64,000 nt of DNA from DATBJG01 sp963790545 (GTDB lineage Bacteria > Acidobacteriota > Vicinamibacteria > Vicinamibacterales > JAMQPK01): positions 310,001 through 374,000 of the forward strand of contig CAWBPA010000017.1 of the NCBI GenBank assembly GCA_963790545.1. The letters run 5' to 3'. Positions 42,244-54,052 of this stretch are shown piece after piece. Numbering within the stretch: position 1 is the stretch's first letter; the number at the start of each line of letters is the position of its first letter. The notes under the pieces are model-generated. The model was not told the origin of the DNA. It did not search any database and saw only the letters and a list, made by a program, of their open reading frames with translations. The position numbers and the translations under genes were made by a program.

Positions 42244-43828
42244 CGCATCCTCCACCACCTTGCCCCTGTCGTGCCCCTCCAGGTCCTCGGCCAGCGCTCG
42301 AATTGCGCTCACACTGTTTTCGCGATCGAGAATCGCTGGCAACGCACGGATCCGCAGGCTGTCCGATCCGAATTCTTCAATCTCGAAGCCCAGACGGTCC
42401 AGGTCCGGCCCGTGTTCGACGAGCGCCTGGAGCCCCGACGGGGACAACTCGATGAGCAGGGGCTCGAGCAGGCGTTGGCTTTCCAGGCGACCGGCAGCCA
42501 GCTTTTCAAGCATCCGCTCGAAGAGCACACGCTCGTGCGCCACGTGCTGATCGATGATCGCAATGCCGTCTTCGTCCACCGCAATGATGAACGTGTCGCG
42601 GAACTGTCCGAGCGCCATCATCGGTCTGACGCTCGGAGCGCTGTCCGTTTCGGTGCGGATGGGACCACTCGGACTCGCGGTTTCCAGCCCGCCAGGCACG
42701 GCGACGAGCGCGCCGTGGTTTTCCGCGTCAGGCGGCAGCCACCGGCTTGGGAACTGGCCGCCCGCCAGGATGTCCGGAATCGATTGCGGCCGCATGGGCG
42801 CCGCATCTCCAACCGAGCGCTGCCTGCAACGCAAACACCGGCGCCACGCCTTGTCCCAGGGCATCACCAACGGCGCGCCGCACGATTTCGTGCACGAAGC
42901 CCTGATCGCGGAATCGCACCTCCGCCTTTGTCGGGTGGACGTTCACGTCAATCCAGTCGTGTGGGATCTGCAGAAACAGGTGCAGCTCGGGACTCCGCTC
43001 TTTGATCGACGCCGCACTGTACGCCTCGATCACGGCGTGGGAAATCGTGCGGTCTTTCACGATGCGGCGGTTGACGAAGATGTTTTGTGGGCCTCGGGTC
43101 GGACCTGTATCCGCCAACGCCGCGACGTAGCCGTTGACGATGAGGCCACCGGCTTCGCGATGTACCGCAATGAGGTCCGTACGGTCGCCGTACAACTGAT
43201 ACAGGCGGTCGCGCATCGTGGCGACCGGCGCGACAGCCAGCAACTTGCGGCCCGCGCTGGTCAACGTAAACCCGATTTCCGGATAGCCCAGCGCCAGTTG
43301 CGCGACCACACGGGATACCTGGGCCGATTCGGCGCCGTCAGACTTCAGAAACTTTCGCCTGGCGGGCACGTTGTAGAAGGCGTCCGCCACCTCGATCTGT
43401 GTCCCCTCGGGCATTCCCACTTCCTGAACCCCGGCCACCGCTCCGCCGTTCACGCGAATTTCCGTGCCGGATGGCGCGCCCCGCTGGCGCGTCCGCAACG
43501 TAAAGTGCGACACCGACGCGACGGCCGGCAACGCCTCGCCACGGAATCCCAGCGTGGCAATCGCCCCAAGGTCGTCAACGCTCGAAATCTTGCTGGTGGC
43601 GTGCCGCTCGAGCGCCAGCCTGGCATCATCCGGATCCATTCCTTCGCCGTCATCATCCACCCGAATCAAGCGCTTGCCGCCAAGCTCGATTACGATGGCG
43701 AGCCGTCTGGCGCCGGCATCAATCGCGTTTTCGACCAGCTCCTTGATGACGGACGCGGGCCTCTCGACGACTTCTCCGGCGGCAATCTGATTGGCAAGAT
43801 CGATGGGAAGGCGGGCGATTTTACCCAT
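42052..43828 (-). CDS. mutL: DNA mismatch repair protein MutL (one frameshift)
   Basis: The ATPase and linker of mismatch repair. ATG 43826-43828 gives MGKIARLPIDLANQIAAGEV, with GHKL motifs ELVENAIDAGA, DDDGEGM and TLGFRGEALPAVASV. After a one-base shift near 42804-42816 the C-terminal domain continues. It holds DQHVAHERVLFE (endonuclease-type motif), ACHAAVKAN and CPHGRPVMLRL, the metal-binding set of nicking MutL proteins, as expected where MutH is absent. The combined length of about 590 residues is normal. Confidence 0.93.
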
Positions 43829-43842
43829 GGGCCGAAATAGTC

Positions 43843-44808
43843 TCACATCCAGTTCTGCCGTCGGAACAACCACAACATGATCCCGCTGAGCACAATCATG
43901 ATGCCAGTGACCCACCAGAACTGCACGGCCGGACCGCCTGGAAACACCGGTAACTCGACGTTCATGCCGAAGGCACCTGTCAACACCGTCAACGGCATGA
44001 AGATCGTCGCAATCACGGTCAGCACCTTCATGACCTGATTGAGACGGTTCGAGACGTTCGAGAAGTGCGCCTCGAGAATGCCCGTCACGCGGTCTTGAAA
44101 AATCAGTCCCTCATCGGTGATCCGTACGAGATGGTCGTAGACGTCCCGGAATCCGTACGCAAACTCCTGAGGAATCATCTCGAATTCACGCCGCGCCAGC
44201 CGACCCAACGCATCACGTTGGGGCAGCGCAATTCGTCTCAGTGCGGCAATATCCCTCTTGAGCGCAAGGATTTTCCGGACGACCGTTGGCTTGGGATTGG
44301 AAAATATCTCCGTTTCGATGCGATCCAACCGTTCTTCCAAGGCATCGACTTCCGGGTTGTAGTGATCGATCAGGGAATCGACAATCTGGTGGAGAACCGC
44401 CACCGGACCTCGGGCCAGCAGGTGGCCGTTTCGATCGCAGTGATCCCTGACCTGGGCAATGCTCCGGCGATTGCCATCGTGCACGCTGACGAGAAAGCTT
44501 CGGCCGAGAAAGAAGTCCAGATCGTGCGTCGTAAATCCGTGCTTGCCTGCTCTGAAGTCAATCCCGTGCAGCACCAGGTAGAGAAACCCCTCGTAGGCTT
44601 CGAGCTTGGGGTACTGAAGCGCGCTGATGGCATCGTCAACGGCCAACTCGTGGAAATGGAACACGTCCGTCAGGATCCGTGCCTCTTCCGGGGTCGGGCC
44701 AGCCAGATCGACCCAAACGAATATACCGGAAGAGGGTGCCAGCCAGGCCGGGTCAACCGTGGGAACTCGTTCAGTGCGACCGTTCCGATAGACGAAGGTG
44801 GTAATCAA
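43843..44808 (-). CDS. corA: CorA-type magnesium transporter
   Basis: A pentameric inner-membrane Mg2+ channel. A long cytoplasmic domain (VWVDLAGPTPEEARILTDVF, HDLDFFLGRSFLVSVHDG) is followed by the stalk helix and two C-terminal membrane helices. The GMN selectivity motif is present (TGAFGMNVELPVFPGG, about residue 281), and the C-terminus is basic. The length of 321 residues is normal. It starts nine bases after the ppdK stop and is followed closely by mutL. Confidence 0.95.
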   Translation of the reverse strand: MITTFVYRNGRTERVPTVDPAWLAPSSGIFVWVDLAGPTPEEARILTDVFHFHELAVDDAISALQYPKLEAYEGFLYLVLHGIDFRAGKHGFTTHDLDFFLGRSFLVSVHDGNRRSIAQVRDHCDRNGHLLARGPVAVLHQIVDSLIDHYNPEVDALEERLDRIETEIFSNPKPTVVRKILALKRDIAALRRIALPQRDALGRLARREFEMIPQEFAYGFRDVYDHLVRITDEGLIFQDRVTGILEAHFSNVSNRLNQVMKVLTVIATIFMPLTVLTGAFGMNVELPVFPGGPAVQFWWVTGIMIVLSGIMLWLFRRQNWM

Positions 44809-44817
44809 TACTGTCTT

Positions 44818-47591
44818 TTAATCGCCGACCCGAACCGATAAGGCCGCCTGCGCTGCCGCCAGCCGCGCCACCGGCACACGATACGGCGAGGCGCTCACGT
44901 AGTTCAAGCCCACCTGGTGGAAGAAGTGAATGGACGCCGGGTCTCCGCCATGCTCCCCGCACACGCCGAGCTTGATATCCGGACGCGTCGCTCGTCCGCG
45001 TTCCACGGCAATGCGGACCAGATCGCCCACACCCGCGGCATCCATGGATGCAAAGGGATCGCGCTCGAGAATTTTCTTCTCCTGATACGCGCGCAGGAAC
45101 TTGCCGATATCGTCGCGCGAGAACCCGTAGGTCAATTGGGTAAGGTCGTTAGTGCCAAACGAGAAGAATTCCGCGTCGCGCGCAATCTCGTTGGCCATGA
45201 GCGCGCCTCGCGGGACCTCGATCATCGTGCCGACCAGATACGGCACCTTGACGCCCTGAGCTTTCATGGTCTCGGCCGCCACACGATCGACAATCGCCTT
45301 CTGATCCTGCAGTTCCTTCAAGTCGCCGACCAGCGGGATCATGATCTCAGGCACGACCCTGTGACCCTCCTTGGCCAGCTGACACGCGGCCTCGATGATC
45401 GCCCGGCTCTGCATTTCGGTAATTTCCGGAAATGTAATGCCCAGACGAACTCCTCGATGGCCGAGCATCGGATTGAATTCATGGAGCTGCTCCACACGTG
45501 CCAGCAGCCGACGCTTGTCCTCGAGCGTGCGGCGGTCCCCGTTGGTGGCTTCGAGCTTGGCAATTTCGACCATCAGATCTTCACGCTTCGGCAGGAATTC
45601 ATGGAGCGGCGGATCGATGGTCCTGATTGTCACGGGAGCGCCCTGCATGGCTTTGAACACGCCATAGAAATCGCTCCGCTGCATCGGCAGCAGCTCGCCG
45701 AGGGCCTTGCGACGATCCGCCTCGTTGTCGGCCAGAATCATCCGCTGAACGATCGGCAGCCGATCCTCGCCGAAAAACATGTGCTCGGTGCGGCAGAGGC
45801 CAATCCCCTGCGCGCCAAACTTGTGGGCCAGCGCAGCCTGATCGGGCAGATCGGCGTTCGCCCGAATTCCCAGGCGCCGCTGTTTGTCCGCCCACTCCAG
45901 AAGCTTCGTCACACGACGGTAGATGTCAGACCGCGCCGCGGGAAGTTCACCGTTGACGACCTGGAGAATCTCGCTGGGTTTGGAGGCCACGCGGGCCAGC
46001 TTGACCTCGCCGCTCAGACCATCGAACGAGATGTACTCGCCTTCCTTGACGACCTTCCCGTCTACCGAGAAGCTGCGGGACTTTTCGTCGATCTGCAGCG
46101 CACCCGCACCCACGATCGACGGCTTCCCCATCTGGCGACCGACGACTGCCGCGTGTGAGGTCATGCCGCCAGTCGCCGTAAGCACACCTTGTGCGACGTG
46201 CATCCCGTGGATGTCGTCCGGTACCGTTTCCTTGCGGACCAGAATGACCTTCCGGCCCTTGTTGACCCAATCGACGGCATCATCGGCGGTAAAGACCACC
46301 TGGCCAGATGCTGCGCCGGGCGATGCTGGCAGCCCCCTGGCCAGCACTGGCAAAGCGCGCCACTCGTTTTGATCGAATCCCGGCGCCAGCAGTTGTGTCA
46401 ACGCTTCGGGATCGACCAGAAGCAACGCTTCTTTGGGCGTGACCAGTTTCTCGGCGACCAGATCGGTGGCAATCACCACGGCCGCGTATCCGGTACGTTT
46501 GCCGCTCCTCGTCTGCAGCATGAAAAGCCGATCGTCTTGAATGGTGAACTCGAAGTCCTGCACGTCCTTGTAGTGACGTTCCAGCTTGGTCGTAATCGTG
46601 CGGAGCTGCTTGTAAGCCTTTGGCATGAGCGCCTCGAGCTCACGAATCGGCTGCGGCGTGCGGATGCCGGCCACGACGTCCTCGCCCTGCGCGTTGACGA
46701 GAAATTCTCCAAAGAACTCGTGCGCGCCGGTTGCCGGGTTTCTGCGTGAATCCGACCCCGGTGGCCGATCGGTCACCCGTGTTGCCAAACACCATCATCT
46801 GGACGTTGACCGCTGTCCCGATGTGGTCTGGAATATCGTAGATTCGCCGGTACTCTTCGCTCGAGGGTTGTTCCAGGAGCGAAAGACGGCATCGCGTGAC
46901 ATGGCAAGCTGCGCCTTCGGATCCTGTGGAAACGGCTTGCCCGTGCGTTGCTGCACGACGTCCTTGTAGCGCCGCACCACCTCTTTCAGACCATTCTCGT
47001 CGAGATCGGTGTCGGTCGCAGCGCCGCGGGCTTTCTTGACGGCTTCGAACTCGTGCTCGAAGGTATCCTTGGGAATCTCGAGCACGACATTGCCGAACAT
47101 CTGGAGGAAGCGCCGATAACTGTCGAACGCAAACCGTCCATTCGACGTGCGCGCCTTCAGCGCCTCGACCGTGCGGTCGTTCAGGCCCAGGTTGAGGATG
47201 GTATCCATCATCCCGGGCATCGAGAACTTTGCCCCGGACCTGACCGACACGAGGAGCGGATTTGACGCGTCGCCCAGCTTCGCACCCGCGCTCTTCTCCA
47301 GCTTCTTGAGGCTACCCGGCAATCTCGGTATCAATCGAGGGCGGCAGTTTGCCTTTGCGCTCGTCGTACAGCGTGCAAACGGGCGTTGAAATCGTGAAGC
47401 CTGGCGGCACGGGCAGCCCGGCGTTGGTCATCTCTGCAAGCCCGGCACCTTTGCCGCCAAGGAGATCCTCGCATGCGACGGTCGCCATCGGCTTTGCCAT
47501 TGCCAAAGAAATACACGTACTTCTTCAGCTTCGGCGGGCGAGCGTCGGACGTTCGAGGCGTGGCTTTCTTCGAACGCGTAACCTTCTTCAT
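44818..47591 (-). CDS. ppdK: Pyruvate, phosphate dikinase (four frameshifts)
   Basis: Interconverts pyruvate, ATP and Pi with phosphoenolpyruvate, AMP and PPi. ATG 47589-47591 gives a basic leader and then KKYVYFFGNGKADGD, GGKGAGLAEMTNAGLPVPPG, VSVRSGAKFSMPGMMDTILN and, past breaks, TGGMTSHAAVVGRQMG (phospho-His), SFGTNDLTQ and GVCGEHGGDP (PEP site). Single-base breaks lie near 47480 (extra G), 47320 (extra G in GGG), 46860 (missing base) and 46755 (extra C). Each correction restores the expected family sequence. The total of about 924 residues is slightly longer than typical. Confidence 0.92.
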
Positions 47592-47613
47592 TTGAATAGG
47601 ACTCCGTTGAGGT

Positions 47614-49851
47614 TTATGACTCGCTCTGAGGCACGATTTCCGAAATATCCGCAAGCCTCAGAATCAGGCGTTCCAATCGTTTCATCAGTCGCAGCCGCGC
47701 GGTTCTCAGGCGCGGGTCGTCTACCATCACGAATACTTCGGTAAAGAACCGATCCACGGCCGGACCAAACTTGGCCGCTTCAGCAAGAGCCGCCCTGTAA
47801 TTTTCTCCCGAGCTCAGGACCTGCTCGATGCGCGGCTGTCGTTGATCGATTTCTGCCAACAGCGCCTGTTCAGCCGGCTCCGGCAATGACACCGACGCAC
47901 GAGAGCCCTTCGGCGTCGGTAAAGTCTTCGTCCGGCAGCTCGCGCGCAATGTTGCGGACACGTTTGAACGCCACCGCCAACTGCCTGAAGTCCGGCGATT
48001 CGGTGAACTCGGGCAACGCCTCGAGCTCGAGACGCGCACTGAGCGGGTTCAGCTGCTGAACGCTGTCCTCATGCACGACAGCTCGAACATTCCGCACCTC
48101 GAATCCCCGCTGCTCCAGCAAGTAGCGGTACCGTTCCAGCAGAAAGGCCCACAGAGCGGCAAGGCCGTCAGGACTCATGCCGGATTCGGCAAAACCCCGC
48201 GCCGCCTGGGCAATCAAGAGGCCCAGCGTGGGACGGCTGCGCAGTCCCGTCAGTTCGGGCAGATCCACCAACACTCGGAGGAGCCCGTGAGCCTGTCGTC
48301 GCAACCCGAACGGATCGCGCGATCCCGTGGGTCTCTCACCCGCCGAGAACATGCCGACGAGCGTATCCAGCTTGTCGGCCAGCGAGACGGCAGCCCACGT
48401 GACGGCCCCCGCACCGAGCTCCTGGCGCGATGGGCGGCGCGTCGACTTCTATCGACGCAGGGAGATAGTGAAAGTAGATGGCCTTCCAGACCGATCCGGC
48501 TGTCCCTCTTCGCGTGCGTAGATGCCTCCCATGGTGCCCTGGAGCTCTGGGAACTCCCGCACCATGTCCGTCACAAGATCGGCCTTCGCCAGCCGCCCAG
48601 CCGTTCGGGAATCGTTTGCAGTCTGTCGGTGAGCCCAGGGCGTCGGAGGCCACCCAGGCAGCCAGCGACGCGACACGTTCGGCTTTCGCTCGGTACGTGC
48701 CAAGCTTGCGGTGAAACAGAAGGGTGTCGAGTCGTTCGACGCGCTCCTCGAGCGTGGTTCCGCGATCTGTTTCCCAGAAGAACCGCGCGTCGCGGAGACG
48801 TGCGGCCACCACGCGTTCCGCGTTCCGCGAGACGATCTTCTCGTTGGCGCTGTCGGTGTTGGTGACGGCCAGGAACGCGTTCTTCAGATGGCCGGCTTCA
48901 TCGACGACTGGAAAGTAGTGCTGATGATGCACCAGCGTCGTCGTCAGCACTTCCGGCGGCAGCTTGAGAAACTCCTCCTGGACGATGCCTGCAATGACTG
49001 CGGGATACTCGATGAGATCCGGCACCTCGTCCAGCAGAGCCGAGCGACTCACCAGATGGGATGCCACGCGCCCGTTCAGTTTCCGCGCCTTGGCTTCGAG
49101 CTCACGAGCGATGCGGTCTTGTCGCTCGGCGCGGTCGAGCACGACGAAATGTTCCAGCAACCTGGCTCGGTAGTCCTCGAACGACCGCACCTTGATCGCT
49201 CGTCCGGCGCGACCACTGGTCGTCAGGAATCGATGCCCGTACGTGACGGCGGCAGACCGCACGTCCTGAACTTGCGGCGACTGCGCACTCTCGGTACGCC
49301 GGATCTCGAAGGGCACGACACGTCCGCCGTAGAGGAACAGAATCCACCGAATGGGACGTCCGAACAGCAGCTCGCCCCGACCATCGTCGAGCCAGGCATC
49401 CCAATGCATGGCCTTGGGAAAACTCAACGCCCGCAGCACCCCGGCCAGCACGTCCGGAAGGACATCCACTGACGGTTTGCCGCGCTCGCGTTTGCGGAAA
49501 GCCAGGTACGGACCCTTGGCTGTGGAGACTTGTTCGAGCGCCGAGACTTCGACGCCATGTCTGACGCGCGAATCCGAGAGCCGCCGGGGTCGGTTCCCCG
49601 GCTGCATTGAAGGCCGCAGAAACAGGCGGACCGTTCAAGACTTCTTCGAGATCGGTTTGGCGTTCAGCGACCCTGCCGTTGCAGACGGTCAGGCGCCTGG
49701 GCGTGCTGTAGGTTTCAATGGGCGCATCGACATTTAGACGGGCCTCGGCCAGGCCCGCGGCAACCGCCTCGCCGATCTGTTTCGTCAGATCGGGCAGCCA
49801 GCTCGCGGGAAGCTCTTCGCAGCCGATTTCGAGAAGCAGCTCTCTATCCAT
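47614..49851 (-). CDS. glyS: Glycyl-tRNA synthetase beta subunit (six or more frameshifts)
   Basis: The tRNA-binding and anticodon-recognition subunit of the alpha2beta2 enzyme. The start MDRELLLEIGCEELPASWLP is typical. Further blocks come from other frames: VSALEQVSTAKGPYLAF, EFLKLPPEVLTTTLVHHQHY, VVAARLRDARFFWETDR, FPELQGTMGGIYAREEG, AIYFHYLPASIEVDAPP, MFSAGERPTGSRDPFGLRRQ and the C-terminal FFTEVFVMVDDPRLRTARLR. Breaks are near 49560 (extra T, plus-strand sense), 48600-48660, 48500, 48420, 48350 and 47895. The gene is essential and thus surely intact in the cell. It is followed by ppdK 22 bases downstream. Confidence 0.88.
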
Positions 49852-49857
49852 AATTAC

Positions 49858-49874
49858 GTGGGGCTCCGCCCCAC
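49858..49874. repeat. Palindrome upstream of glyS
   Basis: GTGGGGC, loop TCC, GCCCCAC forms a perfect 7-bp stem between glyQ and glyS. It has no T-tract. It may be a processing or attenuation site or one of the dispersed palindromes. Confidence 0.5.
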
Positions 49875-49941
49875 ACCCCGGCTCGGGGCCCCTCGCTCCT
49901 CAGGGCGCCCCGACTAACCCCCGTCCTAACACTCCTTCCTC

Positions 49942-50850
<909 letters not shown>

Positions 50851-50854
<4 letters not shown>

Positions 50855-51656
50855 GGGCGGTGGCGCATGCTGTTCAGGACCTGGATCGACTTTGGTTCCT
50901 TGTCCAGATAAGCCGTGATGAGCGCGCGATGGACCGATTCGAGCTCGCGCATGCCTGTCACCGTGGCAAGCCGATCGTCCAGATCCAGCGGGTTGATGGT
51001 CCTCGCCCGCGACAGAAAGGCCAGCGCATCTGCAGACAACCGCAGCCCCCGACCGCGCGGCGAGCACGCGCCGCACGTGAACTCGCGCTCCCCGGGTGCC
51101 AGAAACGCCGAACCCGGACCGCGGATTGTGCGGATCACGCGCATCGACGAGGTGCTGGCCATCGGCGTCTCCGAGCGCGCCCCCGCACTGATGACACCGG
51201 AGGTGCGCAGGATACAGGCCCTGCAACCGCAGCAGCCAGGTACTCGAAATACCGAGCCAGCGGCTCAACCGGCACGCCGGCGACGACGGCGTCGACCATC
51301 GACGAACCCAGGCGATACAGCCGCTCGTCCGGGTCAGCGTCCTGGGCCCATTCGTCGAGCAGCTCCGCGAAGTACTGGGTGTATCCGAGCGCTTCGGGAG
51401 TCGCTGCCGACAATGGTGAACGGCTCGGCTCCGAATAGTTCACGCTGACCAACTCGCGCCGCTCTTTTTCAAAGTAGGCGACGCGGACCTGCGTAAGAGG
51501 TTCGAGACCCCCCACGAACTTCGATCGCGGCCGGCGCGCACCTTTGGCAACCCCTCGCTTTTTCCCGCGATCGCGGGTCAGAAACACCACAATCCGGTCT
51601 GCTTCACCGAGCTTGTAGGTTCTGAGAATCAACGCATCCGCGCTGTAGAGGGGCAT
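50851..51656 (-). CDS. recO: DNA repair protein RecO (two frameshifts)
   Basis: Loads RecA with RecFR and anneals strands. The OB-fold N-terminus is LYSADALILRTYKLGEADRI, VFLTRDRGKKRGVAKGARRP and VGGLEPLTQVRVAYFEKERR. Frame changes near 51240 and 51150 join this to WLLRLQGLYPAHLRCHQCG and to FTCGACS, giving the two CxxC pairs of the zinc finger seen in many RecO proteins. The C-terminus is ITAYLDKEPKSIQVLNSM. The order era-mgtE-recO-glyQ-glyS-ppdK is close to that found in several phyla. Confidence 0.85.
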
Positions 51657-51673
51657 GCAAGGGCGCCCACATT

Positions 51674-53048
51674 CTACCCCGGCGGCATCAGATAGCGGAT
51701 GAACAGCGTCGCCAGACCCAGGAACGCGGCAAAGCCACAGACGTCGGTAAAGGTCGTGATGAAGACGGCTGAAGCCAGCGCAGGATCAATCTTCAGCGCT
51801 TTCAAACCCAGGGGGATCAACGTGCCCGCCACGGTCGCGACGGTCATGTTAATCACCATCGCTGCCGCAAGCAGGAGCCCGATGATGGGATTGCCCCGCA
51901 TCAGCCACGCCACGCCGGCCGCCAGAGTGCCGAGCGCCACGCCATTGACGAACCCGACCACGGCTTCCTTGGCCAGAGCCTTCCGTGAGTTGACCCAGGT
52001 CAGCTCGCCGAGGGCAATGCCGCGCACGATGACGGTGAGCGTCTGCGTTGCAGCGTTGCCGCCCATACCCGCCACGATGGGCATGAACACAGCCAGTGCT
52101 GCGACTCTGGCTGATACTGCCTTCGAAGAGTCCCACGACCGCCGAGGCCAGAAAGGCCGTCACCAGATTGACGCCCAGCCAGGGCGCCCGTTTGCGGAGG
52201 GATTCGGCCGCAGGCGTGAACACACGCTCATCGCCCGAGACACCGGCGAGGCGGTACAAGTCTTCCGTCGCCTCGTCCTTGATGACGTCGATGATGTCGT
52301 CGACAGTGATGATGCCAACGAGTTTGTTGCTCTCCTCGACCACCGGAATCGCCAGCAAGTTGTAGGAGGCGACCAAGCGCGCCACCTCTTCCTGATCCAT
52401 GTCGACGCGCGCGCTGGTGGGATCGGCCGTCATGATTCGTTTCAACGGCGTTTCAGGGGACACGAGGAGCAGACGGCGCAACGACACGACGCCCACCAGG
52501 TGGCGGCGTGCATCGACGACGTACAGGTAGAAGACCATCTCGACATCCCGCGAGCTCTGCAGCGCGGTGATGGCTTCACCAACCGTCATGTCTTCCGACA
52601 GCGCAAAGACATGCGGGTTCATGATGCGGCCCGCCGTCTTCTCGGCGTACTCGAGCAGGTTCTCGACTTCGCCCGACTCCTTGCGCCGCATCAAGTTCAA
52701 TACCGCGGCCGAGAGCTCTTCGGGCAGGTGATCGATCAACGCCGCGGCATCGTCTGACGGAATCTCCTGGATGAGTTTGGCAATTTCCTCGGCGGATCGA
52801 CCCGAGAGGAGGTCGGCGCCCACTTCCGGTCCCAATTCGCTCAGGGCTTCCATCGCCAATCGGCTGTTCCGCTCGAGGAGCACGTGGAACACCCCGTGGC
52901 GTTCCTTTTCAGGCAGCTCGCTGAAGATCTGTGCCAGGTCTGCGGGGTGCTGTTTCTGAAGGAGATTCAGCAGGTTCGCGGTCGCACCAATCCTGAGCAG
53001 ACGCTTTACCGAGTCCACAACCAGATCGAGACGTCGCGTGGTCGCCAT
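51674..53048 (-). CDS. mgtE: MgtE-type magnesium transporter (one frameshift)
   Basis: A Mg2+ channel gated by its cytoplasmic N and CBS domains. The N domain (about 1-120: HPADLAQIFSELPEKERHG, LLSGRSAEEIAKLIQEIP), two CBS domains (YAEKTAGRIMNPHVFALSED and KLVGIITVDDIIDVIKDEAT) and a five-helix membrane domain are seen. One extra base near 52108 breaks the first membrane helix. Correction gives EGSISQVAALAVFMPIVAGM followed by GGNAATQ, the family's conserved loop, and an end at 51674. ATG 53046-53048 is the natural start. It is the second Mg2+ transporter in the window besides corA. Confidence 0.92.
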
Positions 53049-53122
53049 GTGAAATTCCGGAACCGAAGAGAGGGCCTCTCCCGCTTCGAACGCAGGAGCC
53101 CGAAACAACCTATTCTAGAACA

Positions 53123-53157
53123 GGCTTAGGGCTTTAGGCTCTGGACTTTGGGCCCAG
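53123..53157. repeat. GGCTTTA heptad array at the era 3' end
   Basis: Five 7-base units: GGCTTAG, GGCTTTA, GGCTCTG, GACTTTG, GGCCCAG. The second unit contains the era stop (53134-53136). Two more units of the same type (GGCTTTA, GGCTGCG) lie at 54036-54049, upstream of era. Confidence 0.6.
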
Positions 53158-54031
53158 CCCGAGATCGTCGAGCGTCCTCTCGTCCTCGCGCCAACCCGAC
53201 CGTACCTTGACCCTGAGGTCCAGATAGACGCGGGTCTCGAAGAACCGCTCGAGTCCCAGTCGTGCGGCGGTGCCGATCTGTTTGATCATGGCGCCGGCGC
53301 GACCAATGATGATGGGTTTTTGCGAATCGCGCTCGACCAGGATGGTGCAGTAGAGGCGCATCAGTCCGGAGTCGTCCGGCTCTTCGAAGCGATCGACAAC
53401 GACGGCCGTTGAGAACGGCAGCTCGGCCCTCGTATGCACCAGTACCTGTTCGCGCACGATTTCGGCGACGATCACTCGCTCCGGTTGGTCCGTCAGGTAG
53501 TCGGGGGGATACAGCGGTTCGCCATCCGGGAGCAACCTCAGGAAGACGGCCTCGAGCCGATCGACATTCTCGCCAGTAAGCGCAGAAACGGGAACGATCT
53601 CCGCGAACACATAGTCGCGGCTCATCGTGTCGATGAGCGGCAGGAGTTTGGCCTTCGGGATCGCGTCAACCTTGTTCAGCACCAGAACAACGGGGTGTGA
53701 GATGTCTCGCAGCCGCTCGAGCACGTACCGGTCGCCGCTGCCCGACCGTCACGGTGACATCGACCATGGCGGCCACGACATCCACCTCGGGGATGGTCTC
53801 GAGCGCGGCGTCCACCATCCGCACATTCATCCGATGGATAGGGCGGTGAATCCCAGGGGTGTCCAGGTACACCACCTGCGCATCAGGGTAGTTCCTCACC
53901 CCGAGAATGCGTGTCCGTGTGGTTTGAGGTTTGTCGGAAACGATGGCGATCTTGGTGCCAACAAGCCGGTTCAGCAGTGTGGATTTTCCTGCGTTCGGGC
54001 GGCCAATCAGGGAAACGAAACCGGATTTCAT
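53134..54031 (-). CDS. era: GTPase Era (one frameshift)
   Basis: A GTPase for 16S rRNA processing and small-subunit assembly. G1 is GRPNAGKST, G2 TTRTRILG, G3 DTPGIH. Then there is an extra base in a three-base run at 53741-53743, after which the frame gives VLVLNKVDAI (G4, NKxD), VSALTGEN (G5) and the KH RNA-binding domain (VERDSQKPIIIGRAGAMIKQ, GLERFFETRVYLDLRVKV). The corrected length is about 298 residues. The C-terminus is encoded by a heptad array. Confidence 0.94.
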
Positions 54032-54052
54032 TCGGCTTTAGGCTGCGACCGC